A DNA stretch of 64,000 nucleotides, from the NCBI GenBank assembly GCA_030512335.1, contig JAULSU010000001.1, positions 186,001 to 250,000 of the forward strand. The letters are read 5' to 3'. This stretch comes from Immersiella caudata. Lineage: Eukaryota > Ascomycota > Sordariomycetes > Sordariales > Lasiosphaeriaceae. Positions 1-10,995 of this stretch are shown piece by piece (the stretch's first letter is position 1; each line of letters opens with the position of its first letter). The notes under the pieces were generated by a model that was given only the letters and a program-made list of their open reading frames with translations, was not told the DNA's origin and made no database searches. Position numbers and translations under genes: made by a program.

Positions 1-775
1 AGCGGCGGGAGAGGTCGGCGGAGGGGACAATTAGGGCGCCTTCCAGCTCGGAGGGGTCGATGTCCATTTCGTCGCCATAGTCGGTGATGTTGCGCGAGGA
101 GTCTTTTTGAGGGGTGTTGGGAGTGGAACTTTGGAGCTCTTGGAGGTATTCCTTGCTGTAGCGCGGGCGGTCTTCCTCGTTGCCGAAGCGAGTGGGAAGG
201 TCTCGGAGATTTTGGAGGGAGGCCGATTTGCGTAGGGCATTGTTTTGTAGGGCGCGATGCCCGAAGCTTTTCTTCGGGGTGGCAGCTTCGGGCGCGTCTT
301 CATCGTTCCGCGAGGAGTTGTCGGGGCCAAAGGAGAGGCGGGCTGTCGAAGAGCGCTTCTTTTGTTTTGTCGAACTGGAGCGGCTCAGGGCTGGCCGGAT
401 AACAACTGGACCGGAATCCTCATCATCACCGTCGCCTGCCGAGGCTGTGCCTGTTTCTTTGCCCAGTGAGGCGTTGCCATCGCCACTCTGGAGCTCATCG
501 TCGTCGTTGAAGTTGATGCTCTTTCGGAGGGACGAGGACTTGGCGGGCTTGGTTCGGCCGAACTTGATGGGCCCTTGTAGGACGGGGACTGTCGGCAGCG
601 CATCAGCTTGCTTGCTCTTTGTGTCCGTATCAGCACAGGCGCCGTGGAGGCCAATTGGGGAGAACTCACCCTCTTTCTTTTCCTCCTCTCCAGTCAGGGA
701 CGTCCCCATCTCCGTGTCTTCATCGTCGAGGTTCTGGATAATGCGCGCTTTGCGCTTTGGGCCAAAGGAGCTCAT
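1..775 (-). CDS. Ntr2-like spliceosome disassembly factor, 3' part outside window
   Basis: An uninterrupted minus-strand frame runs from ATG at 775 off the left edge (258 codons). The protein starts MSSFGPKRKARIIQNLDDED, is rich in Ser, Asp and Glu, and carries a PRYSKEYLQELQSSTPNTP-type segment near residues 210-230. The basic start followed by an acidic stretch and the SKEYLxELxxSTPxTP motif are what I know from fungal nineteen-complex-related protein 2 (Ntr2, PAXBP1/GCFC-related). In that family the protein works with Ntr1 and Prp43 in the nucleus to take apart the post-splicing lariat spliceosome. The C-terminus is missing only because the window ends. It is head-to-head with the SmG gene across 297 bp. 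Family assignment is by motif recognition, without a search. Confidence 0.72.
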   Translation of the reverse strand, partial: MSSFGPKRKARIIQNLDDEDTEMGTSLTGEEEKKEGEFSPIGLHGACADTDTKSKQADALPTVPVLQGPIKFGRTKPAKSSSLRKSINFNDDDELQSGDGNASLGKETGTASAGDGDDEDSGPVVIRPALSRSSSTKQKKRSSTARLSFGPDNSSRNDEDAPEAATPKKSFGHRALQNNALRKSASLQNLRDLPTRFGNEEDRPRYSKEYLQELQSSTPNTPQKDSSRNITDYGDEMDIDPSELEGALIVPSADLSRR

Positions 776-1072
776 CGCAGCTAGTTCAGTAGTTCGATAT
801 TGGTCGCAGAGCGGTGGTTGTGTCTCCCAGTCTTGTCGGCGCGAGCGCGTTGCGATGCGAAAGCCAACTCGTTGCCGCCAAAATTCCCCAGAGCTTCCCA
901 TGTAGGAACGTCGCGATTCCTTATCTTATCGGAACTCCACACGTGACGCCACCGCTGTCAAGCCACTGAGCACCCCACCCCAAATTTCACCTGGCGGTCG
1001 CGAAGAAGCGCGACGGACAAGCTCCGCCGTAACCTTCACCAGAACCCCTAGCAGCGCTTCTCAACAGACAAG
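776..1072. promoter_or_regulatory. Shared intergenic promoter between Ntr2-like and SmG genes
   Basis: The 297-bp gap between the two divergent start codons must hold both 5' UTRs and both promoters. No clear TATA box is visible. This is inferred from gene layout only. Confidence 0.5.
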
Positions 1073-1540
1073 ATGGCGCCTGCACAACCAGAGCTCAAGA
1101 AAGTGAGTGGCATCCCCTAGGATGATACCTTGTGTGTTGCACGTATCTTTGGCTACCAAAATTGGAACCGACGAAGCTTGCCTCTCCCTCGCACGCAGCA
1201 GCTCGCTAACTTTTGTGTCGCAGTATCTCGACAAGAGGCTGTTCGTCCAGCTCAATGGTAGCCGCAAGGTCATCGGCGTGCTCCGCGGATACGACGTACG
1301 ATGCTCCGCCCCCTGTCGATTTCATCGCTGACATCAGCTCAACAGGTCTTCCTGAATATCGTTCTGGACGATGCGGTCGAGGAGAAGAACGGTGGCGAGA
1401 AGGTCAAGCTCGGCATGGTGGTATGCTACCCTCGAACCCCCATGACCGACGGGCGCTAATAATTCCAGGTCATCCGTGGAAACTCGGTAGTTATGCTGGA
1501 AGCACTTGAGCGCATCGGCGGGGACGACCGACGAGGATAA
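1073..1540 (+). CDS. SMX2: Small nuclear ribonucleoprotein G (SmG), four exons
   Basis: Exons 1073-1102, 1224-1295, 1346-1420 and 1469-1540 join in frame to an 82-residue protein. Donors are GTGAGT, GTACGA and GTATGC; acceptors are CAG. The product has the Sm1 signature (DKRLFVQLNGSRKVIGVLRGYD) and the Sm2 part with the SmG-type ending (LGMVVIRGNSVVMLEALERI). SmG is one of seven Sm proteins that ring the U1, U2, U4 and U5 snRNAs. Length matches the family (about 75-85 residues). Three introns in such a short gene, the first after codon 10, are usual for fungal Sm genes. The divergent neighbour is another spliceosome factor. Very little doubt about identity. Confidence 0.93.
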
Positions 1541-1797
1541 GAAGCTGGACACGCCGGTCGAGGACAAGAGACAGCCAACCACAAGGCGACGGGGGAGCCA
1601 GACGCATCGCGTCTCTACGGATTGTTTTCGCTTTCTGAATATTATCATGTTATGGGAAAAAGGGCTGGCGGCGGTACGGCGTTCAATCTGAAGAAGCAAG
1701 CAATTTGGTTGTTGAACAAGACAAAACAAAAGCCCCCCAAGCTCGCGGAGCCAGGCAGTTGACGACAAATGATACCCCCGAATGACTACCAACCAGA

Positions 1798-2448
1798 CTA
1801 TTTCTCCTCCTCCTTCCAAGCCTCTTCCTCATACCCGTCGATCATCTTTCCTCCATACTCCTTCACCCATCCCTTGATTCCCCCTGTCAACACCAGCGCC
1901 TCCATCTCGTCAGCCCCGCCAACCTCGTCAATGTAATCCTGCATCCAAGCTGCACACCTCGGCCCTCGTCCATTCGATTGCCCTGCAACATCAGTATCTA
2001 TCCATCGCCTCTCCTCCCAAACTAGCACAGGATCACCTCAGGGGCACTCACCACAATAAAAAACAACCCGCTTCATACCCGCCTGCCTGCACAAGGCATA
2101 CAATCCCCCCCTCGTCACATAAAATCCATGCGCCGGCACATTGATCGCCGTGCTGATTGTTCCCCCGTTGAAATCCGTCCGGCGCACATCAACAAGGAGG
2201 AAGTCCTTCGTCTGGTGTTGTTGCTTTTCGGCTGAGTTGTTGTGGTCGCCCAAGGCGCTGTGACCGTTTGAGGTGCTCTGGCCGTTCGAGCCGCCTTGGG
2301 ACTGATGATACTCTTCCAAAAGACGAAAGACTTCCTGGTCAGAGATACTTCGCGGTGTAGATTTGGGAGAGGGGAAGGCGGTCCACCAGGGGGTGCCGTC
2401 AGAGCGGGTGGCCATGTGAAGGCAGTTGGGATGGACGTGAAGGGACAT
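1798..2448 (-). CDS. Rhodanese-like Cdc25/Acr2-type phosphatase or arsenate reductase
   Basis: Two exons (2448-2052 and 1982-1798) join through a GTGAGT...GCAG intron to give 193 residues. The rhodanese domain covers roughly residues 30-175: LLVDVRRTDFNGGTI, then INVPAH, then the active-site loop. The intron cuts the loop codon after Cys132, and the splice restores Cys-x5-Arg (C132-GQSNG-R138). That spacing marks the Cdc25/Acr2 branch of rhodanese proteins rather than a sulfurtransferase loop. Known members reduce arsenate or remove phosphate from proteins; which applies here cannot be told. An insert rich in Gln, Ser and Asn sits at about residues 50-75. The start at 2448 was chosen because the domain begins soon after it and the upstream frame is low-complexity. 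Confidence 0.82.
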
Positions 2449-2942
2449 GGTGGAATGGGATAACGGAGAGAGGGAGGGGAAGAGGATGGTTGTGGCTTTG
2501 GAGAGTGTTGGCCGAGAAAGGTGGGGAACAGGGTGTAGGGGAGTAAAGGCGGAAGCGGTGTTGCTGTTAGGTGGAGGCCTCTTCGAGTCTTCGAGGAGAC
2601 CTCGAGTCTTATGGGGCAACAAGCGATGCCTGTCAAGGCGTGTCAGCGCGAATAACCAGATGACATACAACGAAATAGCGTACCTAAAAGCGAAATCCAG
2701 ATGCCCAGAATGTCCCCTTCCTCTATATCACCAGCGGAATACCACTCCGAGTGTTGGGCTACGTGATGATGAGCGGACGGTGGACTTGGATACTCGCCCG
2801 GCAACAGTCAATGAGGCGCATCAGTGTGGAACGGCTCTTGCCTGTAATGGACAGATTTGCGGTGTAACACTCGGGTATTAACGGTGGGCATTATAGGAAT
2901 GGGTCCTCATCCATGAGTTTGGCGTATACGTTGTTAATGGAT
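2449..2942. other. Intergenic, no gene seen
   Basis: Long frames here are unremarkable in sequence and lie antisense to the rhodanese 5' region. I see no domain, RNA gene or repeat. Confidence 0.5.
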
Positions 2943-5075
2943 TTACCCGTAGGGTACTGTCTGTCGCGAGCTCACGTTCAGAAAAGCGAGAAGTATGCAA
3001 GGAGAAGAGCATGTCATCACAAATGTTGCCTGTGATGTATTCGACCTATCCAAGTCCCAAGCCTCTGTCAAATAAAAGTCATCAACCCCACTTTCCCCGG
3101 TGAGCTCACCATTGGGTGCATGAGGCCAGACACCTTCGGCGATACCCTCCATGACAACTGGATTTACCAAGCGGTATTCCTCTCCTCGAGGTTCAACGAC
3201 AAAGGAATAGCTTGAGCCATGCAGAAAAACCACCTTTTGCCCAACCTTGTAGCCAGCACCACTGCCGATCACCACACATCCGTTCTCTAATAGAATTGGC
3301 GTCGTACTGGGGTCGGAATAACAAAATATTCCCGATATGCACTAGAGTCCCCCGATTGGCCTCCACCTGGTGATGTTGGCTGGCCGCGACAAGATTGGCC
3401 GCGACAAGACACGCCGCTTGCTCAAGGTTGAAGTTATGGCCAACCTTCTCTGATCTGGCCACGATATCCTCTAGGACTGCGGCCAACGAGGACAACATGG
3501 TTTCGATTTGGGCAGCAACCTCCTCGTTTGGATGGTAGGCGGACATTGTGCGCTCGCCGTTGGTCATCTCGCTCTTGAGCAGCTGTTCGGTGGCCCGCGG
3601 GTCCGGGCGAGCTAAGAGAGCTCTCATTGTTGTCAATGTCGCTGACTAACCGTTGGGGCATCTCTGAACCGAGCTTGCCAGCTTGAAGGCACCATAGAGC
3701 CAGTTGGCTGCTCGGATGTGAGTTACTCGCTTCGTGGTTGTGTCGGCTGAATGGACGTCATCGCCAGGCTTCTCCAGTTTAGGCCCCAATTCATTTATTG
3801 AACCAAACATGATACCCTTCAGAGTGATGCGCCCAGGCTGGCACGACAGCTGTAATCCCCGGCAGAAGCTGGGGTTGGGCTTGGACCAGTCTTTGTGATG
3901 AAAACTGTAGCTTCGGTCCCGCGGACTCAACACCCAAGATGGCCAACCAGGAGAATCGGATCTACTGGAGATCGGGGCAACCACGAGGGGCGCCAAGCTG
4001 TTCGCGTGCCTAAAAGGGGAAACAAAGAATTCTTCGAAAACTGTTGATATGTGTTTGTTGAAATCGGGGGCCAGGATCTGGACGTCAATATCAGACAAGC
4101 AGACCATAGAGGCTGAAAACTCGGTCCCTTGTGTCCACTACACTTCACCACATGGCAGCCTTTACAAGCGGTAGGCACAGAACCTTCTCGGTGCTGTGTG
4201 TCTGATTGTCTTGAATCTGAAGCTGTGCTCGCATGAACATCTGGTAGATTCCCTGGTTTCGTACTGCCGCCGCCGTAGAGATAAGCATTTCTTCATCGGG
4301 CTTTGGCAGGCGATCGGGTAACTCGCAGAGTGGCTCATACCTAGTAGTAGTGACGCCATATCTTGAGATCATCCCAATGGATAGATTCTGGTCCGCACAG
4401 CACCGTGAGGTCGCAGGCCACCATGAGCGACAGGAAGGTCACAGCCATCTGAAACCAGCCGAATGGAAGCTTGGTAAAGGGCAAATGCTTGTGACACTCG
4501 TCAACCACCTGGGTGTGCGAGGCGCCCTTGGGGCCTGACGGGGGTAGTCAGTAGGTGCTCGACCCCGAAATACACCTTCTGGATACTCACCGTTCTGTCT
4601 TTTGAATCCCCTTCGCTTGTCCGCGAGCTAACATGCCCGACGTATCAAACTGTGCCCTTCCTCGTCCCCTTGCCCAAGCCAGATGAGGACATGCTTCGCC
4701 AAGCTTGTACACGCCCATGAGTGCCACCTGGTGGTTCCGTTCCAGCACAGATGATTGATCAATACAGAGGGCATCGATCCAGATCATTCGGTGCTCAGAA
4801 GCCAGTCGTAGTTTCTTCGACACAACATGGCAGCTCTGTGTGATCATGAGCTTCTTCTCGTCGCAAATGACTTCGTGGTCAAGGGTCATCTTGCCCCAGA
4901 CGTAGGAGACAGCCTCGTATGTCTGATCCCCCCTTTCGACATGATCAAGTTGAACCTCTAGAAGACTGCAACGGATGGGAGATTAGGCTTCTTCACTGGG
5001 TTACAGTGATAAGAGTCGGATGCATCGTCCCTCTGAGAGCGGCGCGTATTGATAGCGCTCGTGTTGCTGCGCCAT
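2943..5075 (-). pseudogene. Decayed HET-domain (heterokaryon incompatibility) gene
   Basis: Pieces of one HET protein lie in order on the minus strand but in different frames. A first exon from ATG at 5075 encodes YQYAPLSEGRCIRLLSL, the usual start of HET proteins. A 39-nt intron (5004-4966) leads to the canonical YEAVSYVWG, then WIDALCIDQ near 4770. Near 4712 the frame shifts: the expected continuation (HVLIWLGQGDEEG) is in another frame and soon hits a stop. Further fragments lie at 4107-3646 (a PGWPSWV motif like the usual LPSWVPDW) and at 3275-2943, with the C-terminal signature of the family (GYKVGQKVVFLHG..., RLVNPVVMEGIAEG). HET domains trigger cell death in non-self recognition. With at least one frameshift and several stops this copy cannot make the whole protein. 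Confidence 0.82.
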
Positions 5076-5482
5076 TGTGCGGATGTTGTCTTGATTGACC
5101 GTTGTTGATCGAGATGGCAAGGAGGTTCGGCGCTTGGCGAGGATGCTTGGGATGAAGTTTGCATGGCCTTGGCAGTGTAAAGTTGACCCGGCCCGCTGCA
5201 AGAAGCAACCAATCGACCCACTGCTGGGAATCAGGGACTGAGGTTGGTTGCAGAAGATTGGGATGATGCATGCGTTGAGGTAATGAAATTGGTTCAAATG
5301 ATTAGTTTGTAAGGTAGGGCGGATCGGCATTGTATTAAGGGAACGCAAGAGTGGTATATTTGAGAGGCTGGGGAAGCTGTCTCGATGTCTTCTCCAGGGA
5401 CAGATTCACACCCCTGCTCCTGAAGCCAACTTGCCGGACTCAGATCGGTGTGTGCAAGACAAGTCGACTTCTATCATCGCGA
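5076..5482. other. Intergenic between HET relic and WW gene
   Basis: The region holds the 5' flank of the HET relic and the 3' flank of the WW-domain gene. No further gene was seen. Confidence 0.5.
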
Positions 5483-6410
5483 CTAGTCATCCTCCTCCTC
5501 GTAATAGGCTTCTTCTTCCTCTTCTTCGCTACTGCTCGAACTGCTCGAGGAGGACTCATGTTGCGACTCGTGATCCGAATCATACTCTTGCGCCGGAGCA
5601 GGAGGGTAATACTGCGCTGGTGGTGGTGCCGACTGATAATATCCGCCTCCGTGGTCGGAGTCCGAGTCATCTGTGGTTGTCAGCACCTACAACTCATCGT
5701 CAAGAATAGGAAGTCAGCGCACCCAACGCGTTGGCAATCACAGCGCCGCCGACAGCGCCAACTGCCAAGCCACCCGCGGCAGCCATCATCATCCCGCCTT
5801 TGCCGCTCTTCTTATCCTTCTTGTGTTCATCGCCGTGGCCCCCATGGTGTCCACCATGATCTCCTCCATAGCCACCGTGGCTTCCTCCGTATCCACCATA
5901 GCCACCACCGTGTCCGCTTCCGTATCCGGACGAACCGTGACCGCGGGTGTCGGAACCGCCCTGCGAGTGATCATAGCCAGGCGCTTCCCACTGCGATCGG
6001 CCCGTAGATTGATCTACATAGTACCAGCGCTGGTATTGGTTATCCCATTGCGGGAGCCAGCCTTGGGGAATCGGCGGCTTGCCTGGCGGAGGTTGGTACG
6101 TCGGACCCGAGGATTGCGGCTGCGGGGGAGGAGTCGAGTAGCCCTGGTAGGGATTCGGCTGCGAGCTGTGGCCGCCGTATTGACCCTGCGGAGGGTACTG
6201 CTGTGGAGGATACTGTTGAGGGGGAGCGTAGTCTGGCGAGGGGTCAGCTTGAGATCGCGGATGTTGGTGGTGAGATTGTGGTGGGATGAGGGGTAGTTTT
6301 TGGTGGGGCAAGGGTCAGCTACCTCTCTGCTGTGACGGGGGCTGCTGTGGCTTGTCCTTGTCGCCGACGAAACGGTCGAAATCGTCGGCGAGCTTCTTGA
6401 AGAACGACAT
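5483..6410 (-). CDS. WW-domain protein with PQ-rich and Gly/His-rich low-complexity regions
   Basis: Three exons (6410-6323, 6232-5723, 5670-5483) join in frame to 261 residues. The start MSFFKKLADDFDRFVGD may be amphipathic. A Pro/Gln/Tyr-rich part (residues 30-80) precedes one WW domain at about 86-114, with the paired tryptophans in GWLPQWDNQYQRWYYV and SQW. Next come a Gly/His/Tyr-rich stretch, a small-residue hydrophobic segment (MMMAAAGGLAVGAVGGAVIANAL, about 175-197), and an acidic Ser/Glu tail that ends EEEDD. WW domains bind proline-rich peptides. The hydrophobic stretch could be a membrane or aggregation segment. It is divergent from the metacaspase gene, which has a similar PQ-rich leader. 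Specific function unknown. Confidence 0.82.
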
Positions 6411-7043
6411 GGCGGCGCGGTGTCTGGAGTGATGATTCGAGAGAGTTTTGGAGCTCAGTCGCTTCGTAGGGCAGAGGGGTAGGTGCGCCGTGGGCAGGTC
6501 CCTGTCACCAGTGTGCCAGGTGAGGTGCTCCCAGGGACGTATTATTCCACGCAGTGCCAAGCCAGATTGCGACCGAGGCCTCCGCCGTGTGGGGTTGGGC
6601 CAAGCGGTTGGGCCCGTTGCCGTTCCATCCGTTCCATCCACTGCACTCAGCAGCTCCCGATTCGCCCTCCTTGGCGTCTGGTTATGCAGGGTTCATTGCG
6701 GCAAGATAAGCTGCTCACTCGCTGGGTTTCGTCATCAGCTGTCTAGCGCATTCGCAATGCTTCTGAGCCGGGCTAGGCATCGGGGTCTCAGCGGGTGTTT
6801 GTGAATCCCCGGGAGCTGCAGCGGTGTGATTGGACAGCAGTGGGGTGAAGAGGACCCCTCAAAAGCTGCTGCCCCTCCCCCGCTTCACGCCTGGCCCCTG
6901 ACGACGGAGAGGAATTGAGGCAACCAACGCGAGTCGCGACGACACCGCAGCTAGTCCCCTCTATACACCTCATAACAGCCTTTCCTGCGCCTGTGCTTGT
7001 TCCTCCTTTCCCTACACTTCGAATTTGCAAGCGTATCGTCGCC
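6411..7043. promoter_or_regulatory. Shared intergenic promoter, WW gene and metacaspase
   Basis: This 633-bp gap separates two divergent start codons. A pyrimidine-rich tract lies before the metacaspase ATG (about 6985-7020), as is common near fungal transcription starts. No defined operator is recognised. Confidence 0.45.
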
Positions 7044-8446
7044 ATGTCGTACGGAGGTTATCCCGGCCAAGGCCACTACGGCGGCGCCCCGCCCCCGCAA
7101 CAGTACGGCCAGTACCCCCCGCCCAACCAAGGTTACGGCCAGCCTCAATATCCTCCTCCTCAACAGGGCTACGGGGGATATCAACAGCCTCCTCCGCAGC
7201 ATTACCCTCCGCAGGGCGGATATCAGCAGCAGCAGCAGCACTATCCGCCGCCGCAGCAGCAGTATCACCCTCCCCCGCACCCCCCGCCGCAGGGGTACGA
7301 CACGTACGGCTACCCGATCCAACAGCACCATGGCGGCGGCGGCGGCACCCGTGCCATGCCCGGCCACCATGAGGTGCATGCCCTCCCGACCGGCGCCGTC
7401 CAATTCGGCCACGGCGCGCCCGAAGGCTACACCTTCCAGTACTCCAATTGCACGGGCCGCCGCAAGGCTCTCTTCATCGGCATCAATTACTTCGGCCAGG
7501 ACGGCGAGTTGCGCGGCTGCATCAACGACACCAAGAACCTATCGGCGTTCATCATCGAGAACCATGGTTTCAAGCGCGAGGACATGATCTTCCTGACCGA
7601 CGATCAGCAGGATCCCAACTACCAGCCTACCCATGCCAACATCACTCGCGCCATGCAGTGGCTGGTCAAGGATGCCCAGCCCAATGACGCCCTCTTCCTG
7701 CACTACTCGGGCCACGGCGGCCAGACCGAAGACTTGGATGGCGACGAGGAGGATGGCAGCGACGAGGTCATCTACCCCGTCGACTTCAAGCAGAACGGCC
7801 ACATTGTCGACGACGAGATTCACTTCACCGTCGTCAAGCCCCTCCCCCCCGGTGTGCGTCTGACTGCCATATTCGACAGCTGCCACTCTGGTTCTGTCAT
7901 GGACCTGCCGTACCTCTACAGCACCAAGGGCGTGCTCAAGGAGCCCAATCTCGCCAAGGAGGCTGGTGCCGGTTTGCTCTCGGCCGCTGGCGCCTATGCC
8001 CGCGGTGATATCGCCGGCGTAGCTACCTCTCTCTTCGGCCTGGCCAAGTCAGCCATGAGCGGGAACGACGCGTATGAGCACACCAAGCGCACCAAGACCT
8101 CGCCCGCCGACGTCATCATGTGGAGTGGCTGCAAGGACGTGCAGACCTCGTGAGTTTTCGTGCCATGTGAAGATTGCAAGACAGTTGCTAACGAGAACAG
8201 CGCCGACGCAACCATTGCCTCGCAAGCCACGGGCGCCATGTCGTGGGCGTTCATCACGGCGCTCAAGGCCAATCCCAAGCAGACCTATGTCGAGTTGTTG
8301 AACAGCATTCGGGACCTCCTCGAGGCGAAATACTCGCAGAAGCCCCAGCTTTCGTGCAGCCATCCTCTGGGTAAGTTCTGTTTGGAGTGTGTTAGGGTGA
8401 CTGGTTGCTGACAGTGATAGATACCGATCTGCTCTTCGTCATGTAA
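7044..8446 (+). CDS. MCA1: Metacaspase (type I, PQ-rich prodomain)
   Basis: Exons 7044-8149, 8201-8370 and 8421-8446 join to 433 residues. Introns have GTGAGT and GTAAGT donors and CAG and TAG acceptors. Residues 1-110 are a Tyr/Gly/Pro/Gln-rich prodomain typical of fungal type I metacaspases. The caspase-like fold begins with RRKALFIGINY. The catalytic pair is clear: His224 in YSGHGGQ and Cys280 in FDSCHSGS. The C-terminus ends HPLDTDLLFVM, matching the family's conserved end. Metacaspases are Ca2+-dependent cysteine proteases that cut after Arg/Lys and act in protein-aggregate handling and cell death. The gene looks intact; base use is strongly C-ending, as in a conserved, well-expressed gene. 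Confidence 0.95.
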
Positions 8447-8884
8447 ACATTGGGTGCGGGAATTTACCGAGTTCGGAGGAATCTCGGTGGCGGTTGGAAG
8501 ATCGAGCTGCATGTCGGGCATGGATGTTGTTGGATTCGCGATGGTCATTTACCATGTCAAACTGACGGGGCATTCTAGACAAAATGGTACTAGCCGCTGG
8601 GAACACTGGAATAAACCGCAGATTTCATGCTCGCTGACCAGACAATAACAGTGAAAGATGCTCGATGCTCAGTCTTGCAATTCACGGCCGGCTGGGCGAC
8701 TTTATATTTCATCTGACATTCGATAGGTTCAGGCCATCTGCGCCACCATCACTTGATCCTCCCCCGGACGTCAGGGGCGGTGGATGATGACACGATCTCG
8801 ATTCCCCGACACTTGCTAACTCGCCGCTCCGTACCGAGCACACCGGCACAACCAAGAAGCCTCAATGACGGCAGCCCCTTACTC

Positions 8885-9415
8885 CTACCCCCTAGGATCC
8901 CAAGCCTCAACCTCAATCTCCACCTTCATCCCCGCCGAACTCCCCGCCCCCAACTTCGAAACCCCCACCGCCGTCAACAAAGGCTGATGCCCCGGCATCC
9001 ACTTCTTCAGGTTCACAATCGCCCGGCCTAGAAACTCCTCGTTGTCCATCATCGATTCCACGACGTACATCCGCACTTTGTACACTTGCTCCCAGCCTTT
9101 GCCGCCTGCGTCGCGCAGGGCGAGGTCTACGTTTGAGAAGGCTTGGTCGAGTTCTTCGAGGGGGGTTGGGGCTAGGGTTCCGGTTTGGGGGGACCAGCCT
9201 CCTGTGGGATGGAGTTAGTAGGTGTTGAGGGAAGGGAGGGGAGGGGAACGGGGGAACGGGGAACAGGAAGGGGAAGGGAAAGGGAAAAGGGGAGTACCTT
9301 GGCCAGAAATTTCTATGCGGTCGCCGATGCGGGCGGATTGGCTGTACCAGAGCTGGGAGCGGAGGAGTTCGCCTTGGCCGGGGTAGGCGAAGAATTGGGG
9401 GCCGGCACTTGGCAT
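8885..9415 (-). CDS. RidA/YjgF/YER057c family protein
   Basis: Exons 9415-9298 and 9201-8885 join across a GTACTC...CACAG intron to 144 residues. Family features are in order: an ISGQGGW segment near residue 40, ELDQAFSNVDLALRDAGGKGWEQVYKVRMYV in the middle, and LGAGSSAGMKVEIEVEAWDP at the end. True RidA enzymes hydrolyse reactive enamines/imines (2-aminoacrylate) and carry Arg in a late RxxVE motif. Here that position reads GMKVEIE, so this is more likely one of the broader YjgF paralogues that lack the catalytic arginine. The fungal families often belong to degradative pathways, but no pathway partner is adjacent. Confidence 0.85.
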
Positions 9416-10027
9416 TGCGATGGATCGCAGTGTAGTTGCTGAGGAAGATGCTTAGAGACAGAGCCTGAGAGCGGATAGAGAAAAAGATAGCGAGGGTCTG
9501 TTTGGTAGTGTGTTCAGGCACCAAAAGCTGGCCACAATGCTTTGTTGGTATCGCCCGTACTTATACATCGCGAAGGATTCTCTGCCAAGCCGGGAAGGAT
9601 GGAGGGGGATTTTGGTGGAATTCCATACTCGCCCGATCATCTGCATTATGGGCGAGCGAAGGATCATGGTAAGGCGACTTGATTGATAATCTGTTAGTAT
9701 GCGGTGGAGTTGCTTGGATTTTGTATCTCGTAAGCTGCGACTAGAATTGGGAGTGATCCACAGTTGGAGACTACAATGCATTGTTGGAGAGCCAAGGAAA
9801 GGGGTTGCACACGGGATGTCACGACGCGCTAGCAGCTCAGGATGGGGATAAAAATCTGAGATATTGTCTGTTAAAACTATCTAGCTAGAGAATGTTTTGA
9901 GGAAAACACGATAGGAAAAGGAGCCTGGAAACCTCAGCCACTTAGGGTCAACCCCAACCTTAACTTGAACCCCCTTCTTCCCATGAAACCCAACCCCATC
10001 ATTCCATCGGTGCCGCAGGGGACACGG
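9416..10027. other. Intergenic, no gene seen
   Basis: No coding region, repeat or RNA gene recognised between the RidA-family and C2H2 genes. Confidence 0.5.
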
Positions 10028-10995
10028 TCAGTGGTACTTGTTGAAATATTCGTCGACAGCGGCCTTGTTCATCTTGTGGTACCCCTTGATGCCGAGGTGC
10101 TGACGCAAATGGTCGCGACGCTTGAAGCCATTGATTCCTTGATGCTTGTCGCAGAGGTTGCAAGGGTACAACTCAGAGGCGTCAAGCGCCGAGAAGGACT
10201 GGATGGAGCGGCGGGAGGCAGTACCAATATGGCGCAGGAGGGCGTCCTTCCTGGAGAACTCCTTTCCGCAAAGGCAAGTGGGCGTGGCGGAGCTGGTATC
10301 AGTGTCGTGGACGATGGGAGGAATGGGAAGCGGGTAGGCATCTAGGTTCAGGTCCGGGCGGAAGCCGAGCGGTTGCATAAGGCCGCTGCCATTGACGCTG
10401 GTCCAGGGGGTATTGTTGATGAGGTCGAAGCCCGGAAGAGAGTGTGGGATTTGAGCCAGGGGCGGGACCCAGTCGAAGTCCAGACCATGAGTAGGGGAGT
10501 CAAGGGTGGGAACAGAGTCAAAGATTGGGCTCTGTTCAAGGGTTTCCGAAATAGTCGTGGTATCAGGGCCAGAAATGAACCACTCGTTGCTGTACCCGTG
10601 GCCAGACCCCGGGCTGTTGACATGGATACCTAGACGGCCGCCGACACCCTGCATATGCGCTGCAGTAGCGAATTCGGGGTTGATTGACCACTTGCAAAAG
10701 CCTGCGCCAGTTTGGGATGCTGATGCTCCTGCAGGGTAGAGCAGAATCGTCGAAAATGGTTGTGGCCTCAAAAGTGGAGTCAGCAAAAAAAAAAGACTCA
10801 CAGAGCGGACAGAGCGGTTGTGTTTCTAGCGCCTAGGGGATCTAGGTTGATCGACATCATGTTGGTTGGCCTGTCGGGTTCGGGGAATATCATTGTCGTC
10901 GCCCGCTTCGATTTTGTCTTGGGCGTCTTGTTGATGATGTTGCCGTCAGCTCGGGGAGCCTTGCCGAGGGGGCTCAGATCCATAGAGGGGTCCAT
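10028..10995 (-). CDS. C2H2 zinc-finger protein, probable transcription factor
   Basis: A first exon from ATG at 10995 (MDPSMDLSPLGKAPRADGN...) and a long second exon ending at 10028. A GTGAGT donor lies near 10802, but the exact acceptor is uncertain: the best branch-like site (GCTGAC) suits a TGAG acceptor with a very short 34-nt intron, while the nicer CTGCAG acceptor breaks frame with this first exon. The second exon has two zinc-finger-like modules near its end: CLCGKEFSRKDALLRHIG, and YPCNLCDKHQGINGFKRRDHLRQHL with a longer Cys-His spacing. The middle is acidic and Pro/Thr-rich, as in activation regions. Likely nuclear; targets unknown. The gene could also start inside exon 2. Confidence 0.65.

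Noticed and set aside
2943..5075. Repeat-induced point mutation as cause of HET decay
   Set aside because: The changes I can place are frameshifts and in-frame stops not specific to C-to-T, and the stretch is not strongly AT-enriched.
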